This document shows positions 51,934 to 61,871 of a DNA stretch of 64,000 nt, one piece after another. A model generated the notes under the pieces. The model ran no database searches. It was given only the letters and a program-made list of their open reading frames with translations, and was not told the DNA's origin. The translations under genes and the position numbers were made by a program. This DNA is from Allacma fusca. Its lineage: Eukaryota > Arthropoda > Collembola > Symphypleona > Sminthuridae. Each line of letters begins with the position of its first letter. Within the stretch, counting starts at the first letter, position 1. The stretch spans positions 13,616,588 through 13,680,587 of the forward strand of contig OX359247.1 of assembly GCA_947179485.1 (NCBI GenBank), in the 5' to 3' direction.

Positions 51934-54900
51934 AAATCGGTTTTTCCAGATTTTTGATATTTTGCGGCAATGAAAATTTACACAACCAGACTTAAGCTAC
52001 TATCAGCCAAGTCCTTTTGAATTTGAAGAAGTACAACAAACGTTATGAGTGTTGGCATCAACATTTTAATGCAATTCAATATTCATTCAGACGGAACCAA
52101 CAGTAATTTCGGTATGATCGTACGTATACAAGTATGTCTAAATTAGGAATGAATCGGAGTATATTGCACCCGTCTGTCAACTAATATTGACAATTATTTC
52201 TGCATTAAGTAGCATTGCGGTTTAAAATAAAACGTTCAGCTATGTAATTATGTATTAACGAATTACTACAGTTGCAACAGCAATCCAAACAAAGCTTGCT
52301 TGCACTTAATTATAATAAAAGGTTATGGATATATACCAGTATGACTACCATTAAACAATGAAGCGTAGTCATGTGGATGACTTGTACAGTACGTTGTTAC
52401 ACCTCTTAAAATGGGACACCTAACTGCAGAAGACATGTCATCATCTCCCGTTAAGCCTCCTAAATAATGTATATTGGCTCTTGACATTTTCGATATAAGG
52501 AAACATCCAGAAGAAAATAAAATTCATTCGCGTTGTGGATTTTGCGTAGTAACTTCTCCAATTTTTGTTGGTAAAATTGTATCATTTTATCCCGGAAGAA
52601 AATTTGGTGGGCCTGCCTGAATTTATATTTTGAAATAAAACGTAGTTAAATTAGACGTTGCTGAAGACCTCATTATGTCCTTAATTTGAACATCTATGGA
52701 AGAGTGGTGAGTAGCCCAATACCTGCTGAGCATATGAGCATTGCTTTTGCCGTCTAACTGCTGTTGCTCCTTGCCATCCCTGCTGCATTACCTTTACTAT
52801 GCCTTTCCCGAGGAACCATTTAACCAACACCATCACACCTGATAAAAAATGTCATTATTGTGATCTCCTCGTTGCCAAGGCACCTGCTAAGTTTCAATCA
52901 GTGAATGCTAAAGAAGCAAATTCAAAATTTTAACTTCCTTTCCGCCATCTCAGAAGGGGCAAGAACTTGTGGAATTAGTCAATTGCACTCACAGTATGGC
53001 CAAAAAGGCGAAAGAGCTTTTCAAAAAACATGGACCATGGAGTGCTCCCCCTCATCCATTGCGCACAACAATCGCAGAAAGTATTGCAGCTTTGGTGAGA
53101 CAATTTTATATAGACAACGACAAAAGCCGATTAAATTCTGACATGGGCCGGGCTATTCATGTCACGAGTAACGTTGAAGGACAGGCAACCTTGGAATCCA
53201 TAAGGCAAATATTAGTAACACTTAAGGACCTTTACCGCGAGTTTCAGTTGGTAAATGTGCAAGTAAAAATTTCAACATCTAAATTCGCCACTCAACGACC
53301 AACACAGTGTGACTGGACAGGACTGCGGGATTTTCACAACGTATTTACAAGTAAAATTCATCAAAATTTCAAAGTAATCATGCAAACCTGCGGGCTAGTT
53401 TTTTCTAATGAAATAAAAAACTGGGACATATTTTACGATTCGAATTCTGGCAAGTGCATGTTAAAATATTGCGATGGGTGAAGACATGACGAATTACTTT
53501 CTTCAAAATTTTGACGTAGATGTAGACACCATAAAGTTTAGGTATTGGTGCAAAGACGCGTCTTCATATGGTCAACGAATACACACAAAAGACGTTGCTT
53601 GAGAAAAGTTCGTAGAGCATCTGCGCAAATGGGTTCCTAAATTTGAGAAACAACATTAAAGTATGAAGATGCCTGCATCTAAACTTTAAAACAACACCAA
53701 GTTCACAACCCGTCGCGAGCAATTGGTACCGTAGACTTTGCAACGAGTTACTCTTGCATACTCCGCAGGCATTCCATTGGAATAATGTCAACATCACGCT
53801 GCTTCGAATTTGCTTTAAGCATATAGATTTAACTCTGTTTGTTAATGCCAAGACAAACAATGTTTGCGTTAGCGATACAAGTTTATAGGATGCCACTACA
53901 TTTCACGTGTTTACCGGAAGGTTCATTAGGAAATTATTATAAGGAATTATTAGAAGATTTGCAATTCATTTGCCGTAGAATTTCAGACGGTACAGCTGCT
54001 CAATTCAAAGGCACGAAAAATGTAGTGAGACTTCTTCATCACAAATCCGTGTTTAATCTCGAGGCGGGGTGCCACTGAACCTCACATGGAAAATCAGAGT
54101 GAGACTGTATTGTATCAATCGTCAGGCGCTCAGCCTGAAGAATAAGCTTGTGTATTGATGAGCGACTCCACAAGACTATTCTTTCTGCTGAGAAATTTCA
54201 TAAACACACACTTAAGTCAGCTGTGTCTTTCCACGTTACTCCGTTACTGGTCAGAAAAACTGAAATTTAAGAGTTACGTCACAAGATTCAGAAGCGACAT
54301 TCAATTGTGCCGCAAATTAAAGGTACACAGAAGTGTCATGATTTCATCCCAGAAAGAGGCGGTTCTCTTATGATGAAAGAATACTCTGTCTCTCAGGATG
54401 CCGAAGTGAGAAAGAGTTTGCCTATTCCTGCAACATTTTCTGTGTCCAATGCTGAGAAAAGTGTACAAGAGGTAGACATGATTGAGGCAAATCCTGAGTA
54501 TCAAGTTGGCGATTACTGTTGCTGTGTGTAGATACAGAAAAACGCTGTTCATTGGAATGCTGACTGCGCTGAAGTATTGAGAAGAAAGTAAAGAATTAGA
54601 ATGTATTGAAGTACAAGTAATGAAGCTAGGAACAAAGAAACTGTTTACTTTATATGCAATTCGAAAATACTTGAATTCGGAATCGATGACGTCGTATTCA
54701 AAATTCAAATTCCATTCTTACATTCAACAGAAACGTATTATATAATCTGAAATTATAAATTTCCAAAAATCTACGATTTGTCCTTCATTCGATCACACTT
54801 TTCGTTAATTTTACCTACCCTGTATCTTGTGTATGTAAGTGATCGTAAGTTAATAGCCCGTTATTTTATACACATTTAAATAATTAACCTAGGTACTCTC

Positions 54901-55050
54901 GAAACAGCTACAATATTTCATGTCAACGTTAATGGCTTTTCATGTAAATCTTAAAATTCAAAAGAACATTGTTGATAGTTTTTTAAGACTGTTTTTCTAA
55001 GGTCCATTGCGGCAAAATATCAAAAATTCGAAAAAACACAAAACCCCGAT
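51934..55050 (+). mobile_element. About 3.1 kb DNA transposon of uncertain superfamily with inverted ends
   Basis: The left arm AATCGG...GATTTTTGATATTTTGC then GGCAATG (51935-51972) is repeated inverted at 55005-55050, with ATTTTTGATATTTTGC identical and an outer AATCGG in common. Between them lies a decayed plus-strand protein coding region at about 52950-54530. Outer boundaries are not exact and no target duplication was found. The protein motifs recall a transposase-like family multiplied in arthropod and cnidarian genomes. Confidence 0.65.
52954..54528 (+). pseudogene. Decayed transposase-like ORF
   Basis: The first segment (52954-53478) encodes KGQELVELVNCTHSM, LVRQFYIDNDKSRLNSDMGR and RDFHNVFTSKIHQNFKVIM; the last resembles HSVCVCTIHQNVKLM of the family. 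A second segment (about 53870-54075) encodes ISDGTAAQFKGTKN, resembling the SDG-xx-QFKN motif, a likely catalytic Asp site. A third (54307-54528) ends YQVGDYCCCV. Between segments the frame is lost, with stops and shifts near 53480-53870 and 54080-54300, so no full protein is made. Order and spacing of the motifs match one ancestral gene. The superfamily is not established from sequence reading alone. Confidence 0.6.
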
Positions 55051-55708
55051 TGAGAAAGAATAAAGACAAAATTGATGCCTAGTTAGCGAATGGAACCTCG
55101 TTTATACAAGAAACTGTACGGATATAAACGTAAGTTTCTGTTACAATAAATACCTAACAGTAAGCATTCTTAGGGCCAAAACATTTTTATATTCATGAAT
55201 ATAATATTAAATTTATCGCCAGCATTGTTTTGTACTTTGCAGCTCATTTGTGGGCAACGATAACGATTGTTGGTATTGTCATCGTAATTGTTGGGTTCAG
55301 ATTGTTCAAAATTGTGATTTGTAAGGAAGCACATCTTAGATTTTTAATACGAATTAAATAAAAGTTCATAAGAAAAATATATGAAATATATTTTAAAACT
55401 ATCAATTACGTTTAAGCTGTCAAACAGACCGAAAGGAGCTACTTAAAAGTAAGCTGAATTAATTAGTCATTTAATTTTTATAACTAATAAATCTAGTAGT
55501 TTAATAAATATGGAAAAGCGAGACTTTTAAAACCAGTTTGGCGTAGTTTGAATGCAAACAAAAATTAGGAAGTGCGCGGTATAGAAGTGTAAAACTATTT
55601 CATGCAAGCGTAAGCGCGGCATAGTTTGAATGCACACAGAGAAGAGGAATTGAACGATATAGAAGAGTTAAAGCCATGAAATCATGTACCGCATGTACCA
55701 TTCATGGC

Positions 55709-57217
55709 GTGTCCGGCCAACTGCCACCCCCACAACTGCCACAATCACAACTGCCACACTCACAACTGCCATGCTCACAACTGCCACAATAATTTTTTGC
55801 CACCGATCCAAAATTGCAAGCGGTAACAACTGCCACCCGGAGAACTGCCACCAGGCAATGCAAACAGCCTATGCTAAGTGATGTAGCAGAAACAAACACT
55901 CATGCAATGACACTTAGCATAGGATTTGGCCATGACACTTAGCACAGGATTTGGCCATGACACTTAGCATAGGATTTCGCCATGACACTTAGCATAGGAT
56001 TTCGCCATGACACTTAGCATAGGATATCGCCATGACACTTAGCATAGGATTTCGCCATGACACTTAGCATAGGATTTCGCCATGACACTTAGCGTAGTAT
56101 TTCGCCATGACACTTAGCATAGGTATTGCAAAGGCATTTAGCATAGGTATTGCAACGGCATTTAGCATAGGATTTCGCCATGACACTTAGCATTCGATTT
56201 GTCATGACACTTAGCATTCGATTTGTCATGACACTTAGCATTAGTTTTGCAATGACACTTAGCATTAGTTTTGTAATGACACGTAGCATTAGTTTTGCAA
56301 TGACACTTAGCATTAGTTTTGTAATGACACGTAGCATTAGTTTTGCAATGACACTTAGCATTAGTTTTGTAATGAAACTTAGCATTAATTTTGTAATGAA
56401 ACTTAGCATAGGTTTTTGCGATGTAACTTAGCGTAGGTTTTTGCAATGGCACTTAGCATAGGTTTTGGCAACGACACTTAGCATAGGTTTTTTGCAATGA
56501 CAATTAGCATAGGTTTTTTCAATGACACTTAGCATTGGATTTTGCTGTGACGCTTACCATATGTTTTGCTATGACACTTACCATATGTTTTGCCATGACA
56601 CTTAGCATTAGTTTCGCAACGACACTTAGCATATGTTTTGCAATGACACTTAGCATTAGTTTTGCAATGGCACTTAGCATAGGTTTTGGCAACGACACTT
56701 AGCATAGGTTTTTTGCAATGACAATTAGCATAGGTTTTTTCAATGACAATTAGCATAGGTTTTTTCAATGACAATTAGCATAGGTTTTTTCAATGACACT
56801 TAGCATTGGATTTTGTTGTGACACTTACCATATGTTTTGCTATGACACTTAGCATTAGTTTCGCAACGACACTTAGCATACGTTTTGCAATGACACTTAG
56901 CATATGTTTTGCAATGACACTTAGCATATGTTTTGTAATGACACTTAGCATAGGTTTTTGCAATGGCAACTAGCATGGTTATTTTCAACGACCCTTTTCA
57001 ATTTCAAGTTTTTAAAAAAGTATTTACATGTAAATTAAGTTTGCATAGATGTGGTATAAGCGTAAGAGCTACAGACGTGATGCGGCAGTTGTGCGTGTGG
57101 CAATGGGTCTAAGTGGCAGTTGGGATTGTGACAGGTTTTGGTGGCAGTTGTGAATGTGGCAGTTCTCCGGGTGGCAGTTGTGATTGTGGCAGTTGTGGGG
57201 GTGGCAGTTGGCCTAGA
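55709..57217. mobile_element. Fold-back (FB-like) element built from repeat arrays
   Basis: Inverted ends begin GGCCAACTGCCACCCCC; the outermost 43 bp (55715-55757 and 57171-57213) match exactly in opposite orientation. Each arm is itself a string of CAACTGCCAC units (about 55715-55860 and 57078-57213). The sequence ACCATTCATGGC flanks both sides (55697-55708 and 57218-57229), a likely target duplication of 9-12 bp. Long ends made of short tandem repeats with a target duplication near 9 bp are features of Drosophila FB elements (MULE-related). No protein is encoded. Confidence 0.85.
55911..56990. repeat. 24/25-bp minisatellite inside the fold-back element
   Basis: Roughly 40 or more copies of ATGACACTTAGCAT followed by AGGATTTCGCC, TAGTTTTGCA or AGGTTTTTTCA. 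Sub-blocks share variants (AGGATTTCGCC on the left, TAGTTTTGYA in the centre, AGGTTTT on the right), showing local expansion. 24-bp units keep frame, giving spurious ORFs that read KCHCKTNA-like repeats. Confidence 0.95.
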
Positions 57218-57229
57218 ACCATTCATGGC

Positions 57230-58020
57230 CTGCAACTTTAACGATTTCACTGATTATCTTGGTTGACATCTTAATTGCACGATCCGGCTAAGTGAGACCT
57301 AGGTTATGTTTCATATCCTTTATGTGTAACACATTCAGGGTTGGAAAACAATAATTTTTTCGTTTCCTAGTCATACGTTTTTGTCGTAATGGTTCTCTTT
57401 CGTTTTCGTTCGTTAAATAACTGTTCATATAGTTTAAATACATATTTTTTATTGTATTTTTTGAACAAGTAGTCTAACAAGAGTACAAAAATTCATTGAA
57501 TCCAATTCAAAATTTCAATTTCGAGAAATCGTTTTAAATTCAATTCGGTACATACGAATCTCATTTCAAACAAAACGGTTTTCAACACTTTATCCTGCAA
57601 TCGATTTCGTGTTTCAGTGTATAAACACAGAGGCTGAGGCTACTAGGAATAAGCATAGTGCAATTAAAATAATACACACTGGTGAGATCGTAACACTGTA
57701 TAATATCAAATAGGTGTGCTTGCTCAATGCGCTTGAAAAGCGTAAATTTATGCATATTTCATTTGATCGTTGATACCTGGAGTACCAGTAGGCATCGCTT
57801 TTAAAAACTACGAATATTTTCTTTTTTTTTCGATTTAGTCAAAGCAAATTTTCGTTTACATGATGTTTCACGTATGTATATGTGCATGTACATGTGTAGC
57901 ATTTTAAATGGGAAAATCGAATTTCAGTTAAACATACTAGGCTGGTTTATGATTGAATGTATAGAGTAACTGACAAGAATAGTATGGGCTATCCTACCTT
58001 CTGAGTTGAAAGATTGGATC
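57230..58020. other. Spacer between repeats
   Basis: AT-rich DNA with no gene. A stretch at about 57335-57590 starting CAGGGTTGGAAAAC and ending GTTTTCAACAC may be another decayed hAT-like element, but its right terminus is not clear. Confidence 0.4.
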
Positions 58021-58656
58021 CTGGGCGTTGTGCACTCGCACTCACCTCGCACTCAATTACGACGGCGGATCTTTGAACTCACCTCGCGCTCGCGCTCATG
58101 AATTGTGCCCCGCTGCACTCAAACTTCTGCCTCAAAGTACTCTCCCAAAATTCTTGCACACGCACTCAAAGCTTGAATGCCTTCATAGCCCCACGCATCA
58201 CCGAGTGAGTGTTATAATCAATGGCTGGATTGGATACGCGGTGATTTCCTTTCCCAACAAGACTTGGAAACGTTTTTCGATTGTTAGGTATTTGCCCATT
58301 TATTTTGAATATGCATTTTGTACTTCAAATACGGTATTTTCATATCGGTTTTTAAATGTGCAACAAGGGCAACATTTCCTTAGGTTTGATATTATTACAT
58401 GCATGACCCCGCTTAATGAAATATCCAGGATAAAATTTACAATCAGGAAACAATAGTATGTTTATGTATAATCTATAAAAAAATTTAGTTGTGAGTGCAA
58501 AAATCTGCACTTAGCCTCTGCCTCTTGAGTGCACATAATTTGAACGATCGCTCTGTCTCATTGCTGTGAGCGCAGAAATTTAAAATCCGAACTCGCACTC
58601 AATTTGAGTGCGAGGCTGAGTTCGAGGCATGCACTCTTTGAGTGCGATTGCCCCAG
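58021..58656. mobile_element. Probable non-autonomous hAT-like element with GAGTGCGA-rich ends
   Basis: Starts CTGGGCGTTGTGCACTCGCA and, read from the right, CTGGGGCAATCGCACTCAA. Both ends are packed with CGCACTCA / TGAGTGCG words over about 120-150 bp. Target duplication is not clean (gattggat before, gagtggat two bases after), so the boundary is approximate. The central 58205-58455 holds a chance ORF. Confidence 0.55.
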
Positions 58657-59142
58657 GTAGAGTGGATAGTGACCGTGATGGTAAGAATCAAATATTCGCG
58701 CGCCCTCGATGCATTTATAGTTTAGCGAATACAAATTACCACAAAGAAATGGCTTATTTGGGGTATATATGTAATTTCCATTGGCGAAGCCGATGGATGT
58801 TTACTCTAGTAAACCATATAAGGAGCGATAAGGAAATATTTGCGTTGTGCGATGGCTGTTAACGTTTAAAATTTTGTTCCCAGCTTAGAACGCGGAACAT
58901 CGTTGCTATCATTATTATGTCATGTGCAAGATTTGACACATGTGACTTTTTTGTTTGTTGTGAAATAATGTTGTTCTGGAATAATGCTATAACTATGAAC
59001 GAATTATTAATCTTATTATTTTAGAAAGTTGACAAGTAAGTTTTCGAGGAAATTTGGAATATTAAAATTTGAACAAAACATTTTGTTAGTTAGAGTTTAG
59101 CTCGAACTGAACTCCTTCTGAAAACTAAACTCCATTGTTTTA

Positions 59143-59690
59143 CGGCGGCGTCAGCCCCCTTATAAGATGGTGTTGTCCGTGGGTCCGTATGTCCCACAGT
59201 TTTCCTCCGAAACTACTTCACCGATTTCGTTCAAACTTTTTGTTAACGTTTTTCAGTCGAAAACTCGTATGAGTTTGTTATTGATTGAAATAGGTCGGCG
59301 TGTTCGTGCGTAACCAAAATAAAATATAAAATATATGTATGTACTTGCCGAACTCCGAAAATGTTCGACCGATTTTTTTCGAAAAATTGTGTTCAGCATT
59401 TTTGTGAACATTCTTTAGGCCAATTCCTCGGATTTCGATGGTTTTTTATTGATTGAGATCGGTTTACGTGTTCGTACGTAAAAAAAAATGGAACAAAATT
59501 TTTGTTTCCTCCTGAACTGTTCCACCGATTTCAATGAAATTTTTATTACGCACAACGGTCCGTACTAGTACCACTATTTTTTTTAAATTATCAAAAAAAT
59601 TTGTAAACATCTGTGATGGGAATTTTTGAAATGAGTTCAACATAATAAAATAAAGGGAGTAGGGAAAAATGATAGTGTCTGACGCCGCCC
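59143..59690. mobile_element. TA-flanked MITE with GGCGGCGTCAG ends
   Basis: Inverted GGCGGCGTCAG (59144-59154) and CTGACGCCGCC (59679-59689), flanked by TA at 59141-59142 and 59691-59692. Inside, phrases of the type ACCGATTTCGTTCAAAC then ATTGATTGAAATAGGTCGG then GTTCGTGCGTAA recur two to three times at about 150-bp spacing. TA duplication suggests a Tc1/mariner-like or other TA-targeting family. Confidence 0.65.
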
Positions 59691-59696
59691 TACACG

Positions 59697-61863
59697 TAGT
59701 GCTGTAATTTGTTCATTTTGTTTTGTTTTGTTCTCTTCGGAAATGAACAAAAGTAGAACAATTCGAGTTTTGTTTTGTTCACCGAGTTTTGTTTTGTTTT
59801 GTTTTTTGAACAATACGGATTGTTCAAAAAACAATTCATGTTGTTTTGTTCTACGGATGTAGAAGACGTTAGAAATTTGTGAAACTGATTGTTGTATGTT
59901 AGTACTAGAGTGTACAGTAGTGGACTGATGTAAATTTGGTGGCGTACGAAGGACGTTAAAACCAAAAACACGGGCTTTAACTAATTTTAGACGGATCTGT
60001 TTTACAACTCTTATTTAATACACTCATTAAACCTTTTGGTCATAGTTTCTAATGGTGTAAGGCGTAAGGTAATTACATACATACATCCTCAAGGCCTGTA
60101 ATGTCCTCATATATATATATAGATATAGATATAGACACCGTATATCAACAAACGATGGTGGTGGGTCTTACCTAGTGCCACCGATACGCATCTTTTGGGT
60201 TCGCCCTATGCTTTGATTGAATTAATAACCTATATTGTTTTTTATGGCTTAATCGTCTTTTATTTGTTGTCCTCCTGTCAACTCACGGTCAAACTATTTT
60301 GAATATTTGGGATCAAAGTTTATAGTGTCGAATCCGACTCATCCTTCAGCACTTTATTAAACAACAATACAAAATCGAATTTTCGCAGCGGAGGTTCGAG
60401 ATATTTGTCCAAATAAGTAGTTGTGTCGAACAGAAATTGCTTTCGTTTATAATATCCGATGTACCCAACCACCGAATATCAGTACAGGTTGTGGTCATAG
60501 CAGGTAACAATTAATTACTCCATTGATCTCATTGTAAGATACGCGCTGTTCAATAACTTTAGATTGACCTTAACTATCTCCAAATAGTGCAAAGATGTTT
60601 TTTGACCCAGCAGTTCAAAGCATCATTGATAGATAAAATATGAATAAAACCGAGCACTTCAATAGCTCCTAATGGTCATTATGATGTTATTTGAGTCATT
60701 ATAAAGTGTATGCAAGGTCTACTTGTAACCTACCAAGGTCAAATGTAGGTCATAGGTCTATTTGTCACCCACCAACGTCCAATTAAGGTCATGGGCCTAT
60801 TTGTAACCCACCAAGGTCAAATTAATATCATGGCCATATTTGTAAACCACCAAGGTCAAATTAAGGTCATGGCCATATTTGTAAACCACCAAGGTCAAAT
60901 TAAGGTCATGGGCCTATTTGTAACCCACCAAGGTCAAATTAAGGTCATGGGCCTATTTGTAACCCGCCAAGGTCAAATTAAGGTCATGGGCCTATTTGTA
61001 ACCCACCAAGATCAAATTAAGGTTATGCAGCTATTTGTAACCCACTATGGTCAAATTAAGGTTACGAAAACTAATGTGACCCATCAAAAATGCGGTCATC
61101 TTCTTGCAACCCACTGAGGTTAAATTAAAGCCATGACACTTCTTGTAGCCCACTGAGGTCAATTCAAAGTCATTGAACTTGTTATGACTCACTGAGGTCA
61201 ATTCAAAGTCATTGAACTTGTTATGACTCACTGAGGTCAATTTGAGGTCATGTTACTATTTGTGACTCACTTAGGCCAACTTGAGGTCATACTGCTAGTT
61301 GTGACTCACAAAGGTCTATTAGAGGTCATGCTGCTAGTTGTGACTCACAGAGGTCTATTAGAGGTCATGCTGCTAGTTGTGACTCACTAAGGTCAATTAG
61401 AGGTCATGCTGCTAGTTGTGACTCACTAAGGTCAATTAGAGGTCATGCTGCTAGTTGTGACTCACTAAGGTCAATTAGAGGTCATGCTGCTAGTTGTGAC
61501 TCACTAAGGTCAATTAGAGGTCATGCTGCTAGTTGTGACTCACTAAGGTCAATTAGAGGTCATGCTGCTAGCTGTGACTCACTAAGGTCAATTAGAGGTC
61601 ATGCTGCTAGCTGTGACTCACTAGGGTCAATTAGATTTCATGTTATTTTTGGTCACTTTTTCAAACTCAAAATCTTAAAAAGTTATTAGTCGCTACCCAC
61701 GTTAGCCACGTGGTTTGTTTGTTATAGTTTTGTTTTATATTATCGCGGTTTTGTTTTGTTCTAGTTTTGTTTTTTCGAAAACGGATTTTGTTTGTTTTGT
61801 TTTGTTCAAAAAACAAGAACTGAACAAAAGAACAAACAAAACGCGAACAATATTACAGCACTA
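59697..61863. mobile_element. hAT-type element enclosing a 39-bp minisatellite, 2.2 kb
   Basis: Inverted ends TAGTGCTGTAATTTGTTC and, from the right, TAGTGCTGTAATATTGTTC. A perfect 8-bp target duplication CCTACACG lies at 59689-59696 and 61864-61871. Subterminal regions on both sides are rich in TTTTGTTTTGTTC (59715-59860, 61720-61850). No transposase frame is present. The centre is occupied by the 39-bp array at about 60717-61655. The left target duplication overlaps the last bases of the neighbouring TA-flanked MITE, so this insertion is the later one. Confidence 0.92.
60717..61655. repeat. 39-bp minisatellite, about 24 copies
   Basis: Two homogenised halves. The left half has units with AAGGTCAAATTAAGGTCATG then GGCCTATTTGTAACCCACC; the right half has TAAGGTCAATTAGAGGTCAT then GCTGCTAGTTGTGACTCAC. 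The middle units (61030-61300) are the most divergent. The seven or so near-identical right-hand units indicate recent expansion. As 39 is divisible by three, the array creates open frames of 13-residue repeats that are not genes. Confidence 0.95.
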
Positions 61864-61871
61864 CCTACACG

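Noticed and set aside
56089-56452. Open frames encoding KCHYKTNA-like repeats on the minus strand and TLSISFVM repeats on the plus strand
   Set aside because: They arise because 24-bp repeat units preserve frame; there is no start context, no splice structure and both strands are open.
55911-56990. CRISPR-like array of regularly spaced repeats
   Set aside because: Units of 24/25 bp follow each other without spacers and vary gradually, so it is a minisatellite; the genome is eukaryotic and has no cas genes here.
57335-57600. Possible hAT-like element with CAGGGTTGGAAAAC start
   Set aside because: The right end (GTTTTCAACAC) lacks a proper terminus and the suggested duplication aacacatt/aacacttt would leave it without a CTG end; evidence too weak to call.
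60791-61117. 108-codon ORF of 13-residue repeats (FVTHQGQIKVMGL)
   Set aside because: Product of the 39-bp minisatellite keeping frame, not a gene.
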